Part shown: piece by piece, positions 1 to 8,383 of the stretch | Layout: the number at the start of each line of letters is the position of its first letter | Position numbering within the stretch: position 1 is the first letter of the stretch | The notes under the pieces: model-generated | What the model saw: the letters and a program-made list of their open reading frames with translations, nothing else | Database searches by the model: none | What the model was told of the DNA's origin: nothing | Assembly (NCBI GenBank): GCA_046351395.1 | Contig: JAXLYP010000017.1 | Location: 1 to 64,000 of the forward strand | Origin: CAYYKK01 sp046351395 | Lineage (GTDB): Bacteria > Myxococcota_A > Polyangia > Polyangiales > Polyangiaceae | DNA: 64,000 nt | Reading direction: 5' to 3' | Position numbers and translations under genes: made by a program

Positions 1-343
1 AGCCCGCGAGGCGGCCCTCTCCGGCGAACCGCGCCGCCGCCGACCAGCAAGCCGCGGCGTCCCCGGACTCACACGCCTCTTTGACTGCGCCAAAGCGCGC
101 CGCCGGCGTCGACCGACGCGTGAGCTTCAGCGGCGGCAGCTTCGCGAGGGCGACCTCCAGCGCGCTCGGCCGGTCCGTCGGCACGGGCGGTGGCCGCGTG
201 ACGGACGCCGTTGTCGTCGGCGCGGCCGAGCCGGACACCGCGGCGCTCGCGACGGAGACGTTCGGCGGCGGGGCGGGCCCCGGCGGCTCGCTGCAAGAGA
301 GAGCGATCGTGGCGATCGCAACATGTTTTCTTGGCGCGCTCAT
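1..343 (-). CDS. Sel1/TPR-like lipoprotein, 3' end outside window
   Basis: This reading frame enters from the left edge on the minus strand and has no stop inside the window. It starts with ATG at 343, whose first bases overlap the TGA of the upstream gene (ATGA), so the two are translationally coupled. The 114 visible residues begin with a short lipoprotein signal (MSAPRKHVAIATIALSC, lipobox-like LSC), followed by a Pro/Ala/Thr/Ser-rich linker. Near residues 90-110 the pattern ESGDAAACWSAAARFAGEG resembles a Sel1-type helical repeat with paired cysteines. The role is unknown; being last in an operon with a dihaem cytochrome suggests an envelope location. The Sel1 assignment rests on a single partial repeat. 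Confidence 0.6.
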   Translation of the reverse strand, partial: MSAPRKHVAIATIALSCSEPPGPAPPPNVSVASAAVSGSAAPTTTASVTRPPPVPTDRPSALEVALAKLPPLKLTRRSTPAARFGAVKEACESGDAAACWSAAARFAGEGRLAG

Positions 344-903
344 CGCAGCACCAACGTCGGCCGGTCCTCACCGTCCAGCCAGCGCTCTTCGAGGACGCTC
401 GAAGCCATTGCGAACGAACCGTACAGACCCATGTCTAGGTCGAAGAACTGGAACACGCGCTCGTCCCCGGGTCGGAGCGGCATCACGATGTTCGCGTCCT
501 TCCCCCCATCGTTGTGATCGCTCGACGACACGAAGACGCCGACGCCTCTCGGGTCGCCCGCGATCTGTCGAATCCCTCCGCCCGGCCGAATCCCCCAGTC
601 CTCCTTTTGGCAGTCGATCTGCACCCATTCGCGCACGATCGTCGCCTTGCACTCCGACCTCGAGTTCACGTCCATGCGGATGATCCGCCCGGATCCCCAC
701 TCCGAGAGCTTCGGGGGAGGGGACTCCGACTCCGGGATGTCTCCCTTCGCGAGAAGTACCGGTAGGTTGGGCGGCGACGGGCGGGGACTCGAAGGTGAGG
801 CAGACACGGCCGACGACGTGGCCAGCGGGCCAGCCAAGACGACCGCCGTGGTGGATAGCGCCACGATACCCAAGGGGATCACGACCCAGCGGATTCGGAT
901 CAT
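340..903 (-). CDS. Exported protein of unknown function
   Basis: This 187-residue protein starts with ATG at 903, overlapping the stop of the upstream cytochrome gene (ATGA). Its own stop overlaps the next start in the same way. Residues 1-35 form an N-terminal hydrophobic segment (VVIPLGIVALSTTAVVLAG) that could be a signal peptide or a membrane anchor. A Ser/Pro-rich linker follows, then a compact domain with two cysteines (SECKATI and IDCQKEDW) that could form a disulphide. I do not recognise the family. Coupling to a haem protein and a Sel1-like lipoprotein suggests a shared periplasmic role, which is inference only. Confidence 0.65.
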   Translation of the reverse strand: MIRIRWVVIPLGIVALSTTAVVLAGPLATSSAVSASPSSPRPSPPNLPVLLAKGDIPESESPPPKLSEWGSGRIIRMDVNSRSECKATIVREWVQIDCQKEDWGIRPGGGIRQIAGDPRGVGVFVSSSDHNDGGKDANIVMPLRPGDERVFQFFDLDMGLYGSFAMASSVLEERWLDGEDRPTLVLR

Positions 904-3100
904 AGGGTCCTCAGGTAGGCGATGAGCGCGTTGCGCTCGGTCTCGGAGAGGTGGGAGGTCTTGCCCATGCGGTCGTGATTGTCTTCGATGAGGGACTCGA
1001 GGCTGTCGTACCTCCCGTCGTGCATGTACGGGGCGCTCCCGGCGACGAACTGGAGGTTCGGCGGCTTGAACTTGGGGTCCTCCTCCCCCTCGAATCCGGG
1101 CATGGTGGGCAGCGCAGTGAGCGCGGTCGCGGACCGATCCTTCGGCTCCCCATCGGGGCCATGACAACGCGCGCAGTCCGCGGTCGCCCCATCGTAGATT
1201 TGCTTGCCCTTCGTCTCCTCGGCCGTGAGCGGACGCTTCGCCACCGGCGGCTGTACGAGGCCCTTCCTCAGGAACGACGACAGTCCCGTCGGAGCACTGC
1301 TCGCGTAGTTGCCGTAAATGTCTCCTGCGACGCCGCTCCACCGGTGCAGGTCAAAGCCCGCCTCCACGCGCTCGGACAACGACTTCGACTCCGCGTGCCA
1401 GCCATACGGCCCGTCCGCTGACAATCGGCCGGCAAGCATCGGCGTCTGTCGGGGGTAGCCGACGCCGAGCGGTACCGCAACGACCGCGCGCGGATCCTTC
1501 GACGTCCGATCAGGCACGCCGAGCGTGTAGACGTCGAGGAAGAGCCGAGCTGCCCCATACCCCGAGAGGAACGAGTGGTGGAACGCGTCACGCGCCGAGC
1601 CAGCCGGCGCCACCAGGGTCGCCTCGTGCCAGGTGTGCCCGTCGTCCCGACCCTCCGGGTGACATCCCGCGCACCCCACGTCCGGGGCTCGACGGTAGAA
1701 GAGTCGCCTGCCGCCGTTCACGTCCGGTCCGAGCGGGTCGTCGATGAGGTGGACTCGACGTGTCGGTGCGACGAGCGCGGCCGAGAGCGGCGGCGCAAGG
1801 GAGACGACGAAAGCTCGAACGACGACCGGCAGAACACGTAGGCGGTCCGCTCGTCCTTCGACAGCGCGACGCCGCTCGGGGCTCCGCCCGTGGAGTACGT
1901 TCGTACCACTGCGATGGAGGGGTCGGTGAACGCGGTGTCGAGCTCGACGAGCTGGTCCGCGCCCTCGCTCGCGACCAGCATCGTCCCGGCGCTGGGACGG
2001 AAAGTGGCCGCGCGCGGCTCTACCATCGTGTTCACGTCCGACTCGATGACGCCCCACTTGCCCGCCAGCCACGACTGGCCGCGAGTCTTCATCAACTCCT
2101 CGGCGCCCTTCTCGAACGTCACGGGGAGCCCGTCCCTGCGGCGTGGGGCGAGCGGCTTGTCGTTCGACGTCAGGAGCACGTCCACCGTCGGGACGCCGAA
2201 CCACGCGTCCTTCCCCAGCGCGCCGAGGGCGTGCCGCGGGAAGTAGACCCGGTCCCCGCCGTCCGATGCGACTGCGACGTATCCGAGCGACGCGGACAAT
2301 GTCTCCTTCGACGGCGACCGGAGCGGCGCGGCGGGCAGGTCGATCCGCTTCACTGTCGGCGCCTCCGCGCGGAGCGCGTCGACGCGCGTTACGCCTGCGC
2401 CGACGAGGTGAGAGACATACGCGGTGTCGCCGCTCGGCAGGATGGTGACGCCCCGCGGCTCTCGCGCCGTGTCCACCGACCAGCGGACAGTGCGCTTCTC
2501 CACGTCGATCGCAGACAATCGGTGCGTCCACGCGCTCGTAAGCAGCGCGAGCGTTCCGTCCGGGGACAGCCCGAGGCCCCACGCGTCCGGAGGCAGCGCG
2601 ACCCGACCGACCTCGGTGAGGTCCACGCCATCACCCTTTCGCTCGAACACGACGAGCGCCCCCTCCGCCGACGCGTCGCCGTCGACCCGACGCACGACGA
2701 CGAGCACGCGCCGCCCCGACACTACGAGCGACGCGGGACGACCCGGGAGCGGCGTCGTCACGACCGAGGGGGTCCTCGTGAGCGGGAGCGCGAGCGCGTG
2801 CAGACACGTCGCGTCCTCGTCGGCGATGAAGAGCGCGTCCTCCTCGGGCGTTCGCGCGATCGTGGAGCCTTCGCGCACCGGTGTGGCCGGCGCGGCGATG
2901 GGCGCCACGCGAGGCGGCGCATCGGGCGCGCCGCTCGTGGTCGCGTTGCTGCTCGACGCTCCGCTCGTCGCGGCGGTCGGCGTTGGCGGCGCCGCTCGTT
3001 CTGCGCAGGCTCCCGCGAACCCGGCACCGACTGCAGCCACGGCGAGCGCTGTGACCCACCGGTCGTGCGGCCGCCGCCCTCCCCTCCGCTCGTCGTTCAT
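900..3100 (-). pseudogene. Beta-propeller/dihaem cytochrome c lipoprotein, one frameshift
   Basis: Two minus-strand frames join into one protein of about 733 residues if a single base is missing near 1810-1820. The first frame (from ATG 3100) has a signal peptide with lipobox-like AGAC, a Thr/Ser linker and a YVTN/YncE-like beta-propeller (for example LSPDGTLALLTS and LPSGDTAYVSHLVG). It reaches TAYVFCRSSF and then turns into arginine-rich out-of-frame sequence ending at 1718. The second frame takes over with FVVSLAPPL, a CAGCH motif, and later CARCH with a C-terminal cytochrome c fold, ending at 900. Two CxxCH motifs indicate two covalent haems, as in MauG/cytochrome c peroxidase-like proteins joined to propellers. 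It probably acts in periplasmic electron transfer. The break may be a sequencing error or a real inactivation. Confidence 0.75.
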
Positions 3101-3464
3101 CGTGGTGGAGGATACGCTCGACGGCGGGCGCCTCTGCCTTTCTATGCGCTCGGTGACGGCGCGCGCGGCGCCGGGGCCGCGCTGCGGCCGGCCGCAGCAG
3201 CGTGACAGTGGCCTCTCGTCCTCCGCCGATCGAGCGACTTGTTTCGAATGCGGGATCCGTCGAATGCGGCGGGGAGCCTTAGAGCGGCGGCGCAACAGGA
3301 GCGGGGCGAAGAGCGTGCGGGCCGATCGCGGAAAGGCGTTCGTGGTCGTTCGACGGCGGAGGTCGATGTGGCCCACGTTCGGCGATTCTTGCGCGGCCCG
3401 TAGGGGTTTCGTGGGGCTTGGTCGTGTGCGACCCTACTCGTTCGTGTCGACGCTCGAAGTGGGG
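3101..3464. other. Divergent intergenic region, 364 bp
   Basis: This space separates the divergent cytochrome operon (leftward) from the kinase gene (rightward) and should hold both promoters. No coding frame with plausible composition was found. The only clear structure is an 18-bp perfect palindrome at 3181-3198. The short word CGAATGCGG also occurs twice, about 13 bases apart, near 3245-3270. No convincing -35/-10 pair was recognised. Confidence 0.5.
3181..3198. repeat. 18-bp perfect palindrome in a divergent promoter region
   Basis: GCTGCGGCCGGCCGCAGC is identical to its reverse complement over all 18 bases. It sits about 80 bp upstream of the cytochrome start and 270 bp upstream of the kinase start. 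It could be a binding site for a dimeric regulator or merely a GC-rich cruciform; nothing else in the sequence distinguishes these. Confidence 0.45.
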
Positions 3465-5006
3465 ATGCTGTTCGCGGGACGCTATCGTGTCGTCCAGCGG
3501 ATCGGTGTCGGCGGCATGGGCGCGGTCTACGAGGTCGTGCACGTCGAGACGGATCGGCGCCGTGCGATGAAGGTGATGCACGCGCACGTCGTCGAGAGCC
3601 CGGAGCTCCGTGCGCGCTTCAAGCTCGAGGCGCGGGTCGCAGCGCAGATCGACAGCGAGAGCCTCGTCGATGTGTTCGACGCGGGCGTCGACGTCGCGAC
3701 CGGGATGCCGTTCCTCGTGATGGAGCTTCTCCGCGGTGAGGAGCTCGGCAAGCGCGTCGCGCGCTTGGGGCGCCTCGCTCCCGGCGAGGTCGTCGCGCAC
3801 CTGCGCCAGGTCGGCCGCGCGCTCGAGAAGACGCACCGTGCGAACATCGTCCACCGGGATCTCAAGCCGGAGAACCTGTTCCTCCACGCAAAGGAGGACT
3901 CCGCACCGCGCGTGAAGATCCTCGACTTCGGGATCGCGAAGTTCGTCGCCGACGTCTCGACGCAGACCGGCGGGACGAAGAGCCTCGGGACGCCGCTCTA
4001 CATGGCGCCCGAGCAGTTCCTCACGAAGCCGCCGTCCCCCGCGAGCGATCTCTATGCGCTCGCGCTCGTGACGTACACTCTGCTCGTCGGCTCGCCGTAC
4101 TGGTGGGAGGAGACGCAGAGCGGCACGAACCTGATCGCCTTCGCGCTGGTCGCCGCGAAGGGCCCGGTCGAGCTGGCGACGGCACGCGCCGCGCGGCGAG
4201 GGGCCACGCTCCCGCCCGCGTTCGACGCGTGGTTCGCGCGGGCGACGAACGCCGATCCAGCGTCGCGGTACGCGAGCGCGATCGAGATGGTCGAGGGCCT
4301 CGCCGCCGCGTTCGGCTTCCCGGTCGACGCGTCCACGAGCTCCGGGGCAACGCCGTTCTCTGCGACCGTGGCCGCGCCGAGCGGCGCGACGGGCCCCTCG
4401 CCGGAGCTCGTCACGGGGGCGGGGCGGGACGCCCTCACGGGGCCGGTGGACCACACGACCCCGGAGCCCGCTCGCTCGAGCGGCCCCACCACGGCGCAGC
4501 GCCTGGAGAGCGCGCCCTCGGTCGCGAAGACGAACCCTGTCGGGCCCCGACAGAGCTCGTCGCGCCTCCTCCTGGCCGTCGTGCTCGCCGCGGGGATCTC
4601 GGCGGCCGTCGTCCTCCTCGTCGTGAAGCTCGGCTCGTCTCCTCCTTCCGGAGCCGCGACTGGGTCGGCGGTCGTCGCGAACGCGACCGCGCTGTCCACC
4701 GACACCGCGTCGGCGAGGCTCACGGTTCCGATCGCGCCGCAGCCGAGCGACACCGCCCTCACGCCCGCGCCGAACGCGAGCGCCGCTCCGAGCGTGAGCG
4801 CCGCTCCGAGCGTGAGCGCCGCTCCGACCACGGCGCCCGCGCAGCCGCGCCGGCCGAAGCTCCGCAGCCGCGGCGTGAGGTGCACCGGGGCCGAGCCTGG
4901 CCGCTGCGTGTTCTGCTGCCAGCTCGAAGGCGACATCATGGGTCCGCCGCCGAACTGCGAATGTCTGTTCGATGGCGAGAAGTGGGATCGGGAGCACGGC
5001 GGCTGA
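3465..5006 (+). CDS. Membrane Ser/Thr protein kinase with cysteine-rich tail
   Basis: This 513-residue Hanks-type kinase has a glycine loop (GVGGMGAVYEV), catalytic loop HRDLKPEN, DFGIAK and the activation-segment motif GTPLYMAPEQ in residues 8-270. A linker leads to one transmembrane helix at about 367-388 (LLLAVVLAAGISAAVVLLVV). The extracytoplasmic part has a Ser/Ala/Pro stretch with short repeats and ends in a compact domain with six cysteines (RCTGAEPGRC, CCQLEG, CEC). The ATG at 3465 matches the usual M-x-F-x-G-x-Y start of such kinases; an in-frame GTG at 3444 is possible. The tail could sense redox state or a ligand, which is inference. The gene converges with the histidine kinase gene. 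Confidence 0.9.
   Translation: MLFAGRYRVVQRIGVGGMGAVYEVVHVETDRRRAMKVMHAHVVESPELRARFKLEARVAAQIDSESLVDVFDAGVDVATGMPFLVMELLRGEELGKRVARLGRLAPGEVVAHLRQVGRALEKTHRANIVHRDLKPENLFLHAKEDSAPRVKILDFGIAKFVADVSTQTGGTKSLGTPLYMAPEQFLTKPPSPASDLYALALVTYTLLVGSPYWWEETQSGTNLIAFALVAAKGPVELATARAARRGATLPPAFDAWFARATNADPASRYASAIEMVEGLAAAFGFPVDASTSSGATPFSATVAAPSGATGPSPELVTGAGRDALTGPVDHTTPEPARSSGPTTAQRLESAPSVAKTNPVGPRQSSSRLLLAVVLAAGISAAVVLLVVKLGSSPPSGAATGSAVVANATALSTDTASARLTVPIAPQPSDTALTPAPNASAAPSVSAAPSVSAAPTTAPAQPRRPKLRSRGVRCTGAEPGRCVFCCQLEGDIMGPPPNCECLFDGEKWDREHGG
4782..4826 (+). repeat. 18-bp tandem repeat in the kinase tail
   Basis: Two full 18-base units (GCCGCTCCGAGCGTGAGC) and half of a third encode the SAAPSV repeats of the extracytoplasmic linker. 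The unit is a whole number of codons, so copy changes would keep frame. Confidence 0.7.
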
Positions 5007-5022
5007 TCCAGCTCGTCGGTGC

Positions 5023-5062
5023 TGCGGGATCGCGACCCGACCGCGACGGTCGCGGCCCCGCA
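5023..5062. terminator. Imperfect hairpin between convergent genes
   Basis: Arms at 5023-5036 and 5049-5062 pair over 14 positions with two adjacent mismatches around a 12-base loop. It lies 17 bases after the kinase stop and 70 bases beyond the convergent histidine kinase stop, where a bidirectional terminator is expected. No T-run follows, so intrinsic termination is uncertain. Confidence 0.4.
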
Positions 5063-5132
5063 GTGGCGGAGCCGTCTATCGCCGAGCCTCTGTGTGAGGC
5101 GAAAGCGGCTGGGTCGCGAGGAGAGCCTCGTC

Positions 5133-8100
5133 TCAGATGGTCTCCGTGGGAGGGGCGGGCGTGGCGAGGAGCTCGTGCACCGCCGATCGCAGGTCGCTCA
5201 TCGAGTAGGGCTTCGAGAGCAACGAAACCGCCTGGTGCTCGACCCCGTACCGGACGACGGCGTCGTCCGGGTAGCCGCTCGTGTAGAGGACACGGATGTG
5301 GGGGTGGGTCGAGGCGAGCGCTTGCGCGAGAGACCGACCATCCATCCGGGGCATCACGACGTCGGTGACGAGCGCGTGGATCGGCCCCTGATGCCGCCGC
5401 GCGAGCTCGAGTCCCTCGACCCCGTCACACGCTTGGAGGACGGTGTACCCCGCGGCCAAGAGCGCGCGCGCGGCGATGCGCCGGATCGGCAGCTCGTCCT
5501 CGACGAGCAGCACGGTCGCGGAGGCGCGCTCTCCCCCGTGCGCTTGTGGTGCTCGGCGTGCTTCGACCGCTTCTTCCACGATCGGCAGGTACACGCGGAA
5601 CGTGGCGCCAGCGCCGGGCTCGCTGCTCACCTCGACGTGGCCCCCGCTGCCGGACACGATCCCGTGCACCACGGAGAGCCCAAGCCCCGTTCCCCGCCCG
5701 ACGCCCTTCGTCGTGAAGAACGGCTCGAACAGGTGCGCCTGCACGTCGGGCGTGATCCCCGAGCCGGTGTCGCTCACGGAGATCACGACGCACCCGCCGG
5801 CGCAGGGCCTTCGGCACTCGCCGTCCCTGGCGCGGCGGGTCGAGATCGTGAGGCGGCCGCCGCGGGGCATCGCGTCCCGTGCGTTGACGGCGAGGTTCAT
5901 GAGCACCTGCGTGAGCCCGCCAGCATCGCTCTTCACGCGTACGGTCCCTGCGTCGAGCGCGATCGCGAGGTCGATGTCCTCGCCAAGGACCCGGCGGAGC
6001 ATCTTCTCGGTCTCGAGGATCACGGCGTTGAGCTCGAGGACGCGCGGCTCGACGACCTCGCGACGGCTGAACGCGAGGAGTTGACGCGTGAGCGCCGCTG
6101 CGCGCTCGCCCGCCTCGCGGATCTCCCTTACGAGCGTCCCCCCGACGGACGACGGCGCAACCTCGTCCCCGAGCAGCTCGCAGCACCCGTGGATGACGGT
6201 GAGCAAGTTGTTGAAGTCGTGCGCGACGCCGCCCGCGAGGACGCCCACCGACTCCATCTTCTGCGTCTGCCGGAGCTGGGCCTCGAGCTCTCGACGCTCG
6301 GTGACGTCCTGCGCCGAGCCGGCGACGCGCACGACCCGGCCCGCGGCGTCCCGCACGGGGAACCCGCGATCGCGCACCCAGCGGACGACCCCGTCGGGGC
6401 GCACGACGCGGTACTCCTCGTCGTACGTGCCCAATGTCTGCTTCGGGAGCGCCGCGATCACCCTCGCCCTGTCCTCCGCGTGGATCGCCTCGAGCCACGC
6501 TTGGGGGTTGTCGCGGAGCTCGCCCACTGGACGACCCCAGATCCGCTCGTAGCCGGGGCTCACGTAGACCATCTCGCGCTTGCCCGGATCCGTGAGCCAG
6601 AACGCCTCTTCGATCGTGTCGGCGAGCTGGCGAAAGCGCCCCTCGCTGTCCTTGAGAGCTTCCTCGACGTGCTTGCGCGCGGTGATGTCCTGGAGGACGA
6701 CGAGCACGTACACTTCGCCGCTCAGCGTCATCGACCTCGACGACACCAGCGTGTTCCGGATCTCGCCCGACGGCAGGTAGACCGGCACGTCGAAGAGGTC
6801 CGTGATCTCGCCGCCCATCGCGAGCTCCACCTTGAACGCGGCGCGCACCTCCGGGGGGCCGAACGGCAGGCTCGCGGTCGTCGCGCCGAGCGTCGCCTCC
6901 CGGGTCCGATCGAAGAGGCGGAGCGCCGCCTCGTTCACCTCGACGATTCGACTGTCCGCCGCGCGTACGAGGAGCTTCGCGATGGGGCTCTCTTCGAAGA
7001 CGGTGGCGAATCGGCGCGTCGACTCCGCGAGGGCGTCCTCGAGTTGCCGCTCCGCGGTGAGGTCGGTCATCGCCGCCACCATTCCCCGGAGCGTGCCGTC
7101 CTCTCGCTTCAATGGCCCGACGGACAGTCGCACCGGCACGAGCCGGCCGTCGCGTGCGGAGCGTTCCGTGACCAAGTCGCGCACGATCTCGCCCCCCGCC
7201 ACGGCTCTCCGAAGGGCGACGAGCTCTGCTTCGCGTTCGATGGGCAGCAGCATGAGCGGCTGCCCGAGGACCTCGTCCGCAGTCCACCCGAACACGCGCG
7301 TGGCCGCCGCGCTCCAGAGCACCATCTTGCTCGACGCGTCCATTGCCATGATCGGCATGGGGGCAGCGTCGACGATCGCCTTGACCTCCCCCAGCGCGAG
7401 GCGCTGCGCCTCCTCCCTGTCGCGTCGCTCGGTGACGTCGACCGAGAGGATGAAGATGCCCCGAGGCTGGGGCTGCACGCTCAGATCGAACCAGCGCACG
7501 CGCCCGTCCGGGAACGAGAACTCGGTCTCGAAGTGCGCTGGGACGCGGGAGCGCATGACCCCATCGAGGGTCGCGAAGAGCGGGGAGGCCTCGACACCCG
7601 GGTAGAGCTCGAGGACCGTCTTGCCCACCATTTGGTCCGGACGCAGCCCCGACTGCGCGCACACCGCCTCGTTCACGTAGAGGTAGCGCCAGTCGAAGTC
7701 GATGACCTGACACCCCTCGACCATGTGGTCCAGGAGCGAGCGGTAGAGCTCCTCCGCCCCACGCAGCTCCTCTTCGGTGCGCTTCTGCTCCGTGATATCG
7801 AGGACCGTCAGCAGCAAGCCCGTCCCGCCCTCCATGGGCACGGGGCTGATCCTCCCCTCGAACCAGCGCCTGCGCCCGTCGAGGAGGACGGCGCGTGGCG
7901 GGAGGTACTGTTGCTCTCCGCGGCGAGCGTCGACGTGCTTCTGTCGGGCTTCGGCCGTCGCCTGCGGGAAGAGTTCGAAAATCTCCCGACCGAGGACGTC
8001 GTTCAACCGTCGCCCAGCGGTCACGAGCCACGCGTCGTTCGCCATCATCACGTGGCCACGCGGGTCGAGCAGACAGAGACCGGCGCCGGCTTGGTCGAAG

Positions 8101-8165
8101 ATCGTGTCGAGCAGGCTGGCGGCAGGTGGTTGGCTGGCGTTCGGTTGCTCCTCTACCCCAGCCAT
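5133..8165 (-). CDS. Five-PAS hybrid sensor histidine kinase with receiver domain
   Basis: This 1010-residue soluble sensor kinase has no membrane segment. Five PAS/PAC modules run from about residue 15 to 640; several end in the PAC signatures DITEQKR, DVTERRD and DVTERREL. The HisKA dimerisation helix carries the phospho-acceptor His649 in GGVAHDFNNLL. The HATPase domain shows N-box NLAVNARDAM, DTGSGI and GRGTGLGLSVV. The C-terminal receiver domain has the acceptor Asp935 in VTDVVMPRMDG and a conserved lysine in LLSKPYS. The architecture predicts a cytoplasmic sensor integrating several small-molecule or redox inputs. No dedicated response regulator lies beside it. The start at ATG 8165 lacks a clear Shine-Dalgarno. 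Confidence 0.93.
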   Translation of the reverse strand: MAGVEEQPNASQPPAASLLDTIFDQAGAGLCLLDPRGHVMMANDAWLVTAGRRLNDVLGREIFELFPQATAEARQKHVDARRGEQQYLPPRAVLLDGRRRWFEGRISPVPMEGGTGLLLTVLDITEQKRTEEELRGAEELYRSLLDHMVEGCQVIDFDWRYLYVNEAVCAQSGLRPDQMVGKTVLELYPGVEASPLFATLDGVMRSRVPAHFETEFSFPDGRVRWFDLSVQPQPRGIFILSVDVTERRDREEAQRLALGEVKAIVDAAPMPIMAMDASSKMVLWSAAATRVFGWTADEVLGQPLMLLPIEREAELVALRRAVAGGEIVRDLVTERSARDGRLVPVRLSVGPLKREDGTLRGMVAAMTDLTAERQLEDALAESTRRFATVFEESPIAKLLVRAADSRIVEVNEAALRLFDRTREATLGATTASLPFGPPEVRAAFKVELAMGGEITDLFDVPVYLPSGEIRNTLVSSRSMTLSGEVYVLVVLQDITARKHVEEALKDSEGRFRQLADTIEEAFWLTDPGKREMVYVSPGYERIWGRPVGELRDNPQAWLEAIHAEDRARVIAALPKQTLGTYDEEYRVVRPDGVVRWVRDRGFPVRDAAGRVVRVAGSAQDVTERRELEAQLRQTQKMESVGVLAGGVAHDFNNLLTVIHGCCELLGDEVAPSSVGGTLVREIREAGERAAALTRQLLAFSRREVVEPRVLELNAVILETEKMLRRVLGEDIDLAIALDAGTVRVKSDAGGLTQVLMNLAVNARDAMPRGGRLTISTRRARDGECRRPCAGGCVVISVSDTGSGITPDVQAHLFEPFFTTKGVGRGTGLGLSVVHGIVSGSGGHVEVSSEPGAGATFRVYLPIVEEAVEARRAPQAHGGERASATVLLVEDELPIRRIAARALLAAGYTVLQACDGVEGLELARRHQGPIHALVTDVVMPRMDGRSLAQALASTHPHIRVLYTSGYPDDAVVRYGVEHQAVSLLSKPYSMSDLRSAVHELLATPAPPTETI

Positions 8166-8329
8166 TAGATCGGAAAGAAGAGCACGGAACGTGCCGCGGC
8201 GGGAGCAGATCGTGGCCCCGCCAAAAGTGGAGTTCGCCCGATCTCGTCAGCAGGCGGCGCAAACATTGCGTCGGAGACGCACCCGTTGCCGCGCCACTCG
8301 CCTTCCAAGCGCAGCCTTTGGCGGAGAGC

Positions 8330-8360
8330 GTCTCACCGCGCGGCCGTCGCGCGGTGAGAC
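8330..8360 (-). terminator. 13-bp perfect stem-loop after the MYXO-CTERM gene
   Basis: Arms 8330-8342 (GTCTCACCGCGCG) and 8348-8360 pair perfectly around a five-base loop. The hairpin starts 24 bases past the stop of the leftward gene ending at 8384 and upstream of the next leftward gene at 8165. There is no T-run, but its length, perfection and position suggest a terminator or a 3' stabilising structure. Confidence 0.6.
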
Positions 8361-8383
8361 CTTCCGGCCGCCAATCTCTCGCG

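Noticed and set aside
8166..8190. AGATCGG-like word resembling an Illumina adapter
   Set aside because: Only the first nine bases match; an extra AGA interrupts it, and normal gene context continues on both sides, so it is not adapter contamination.
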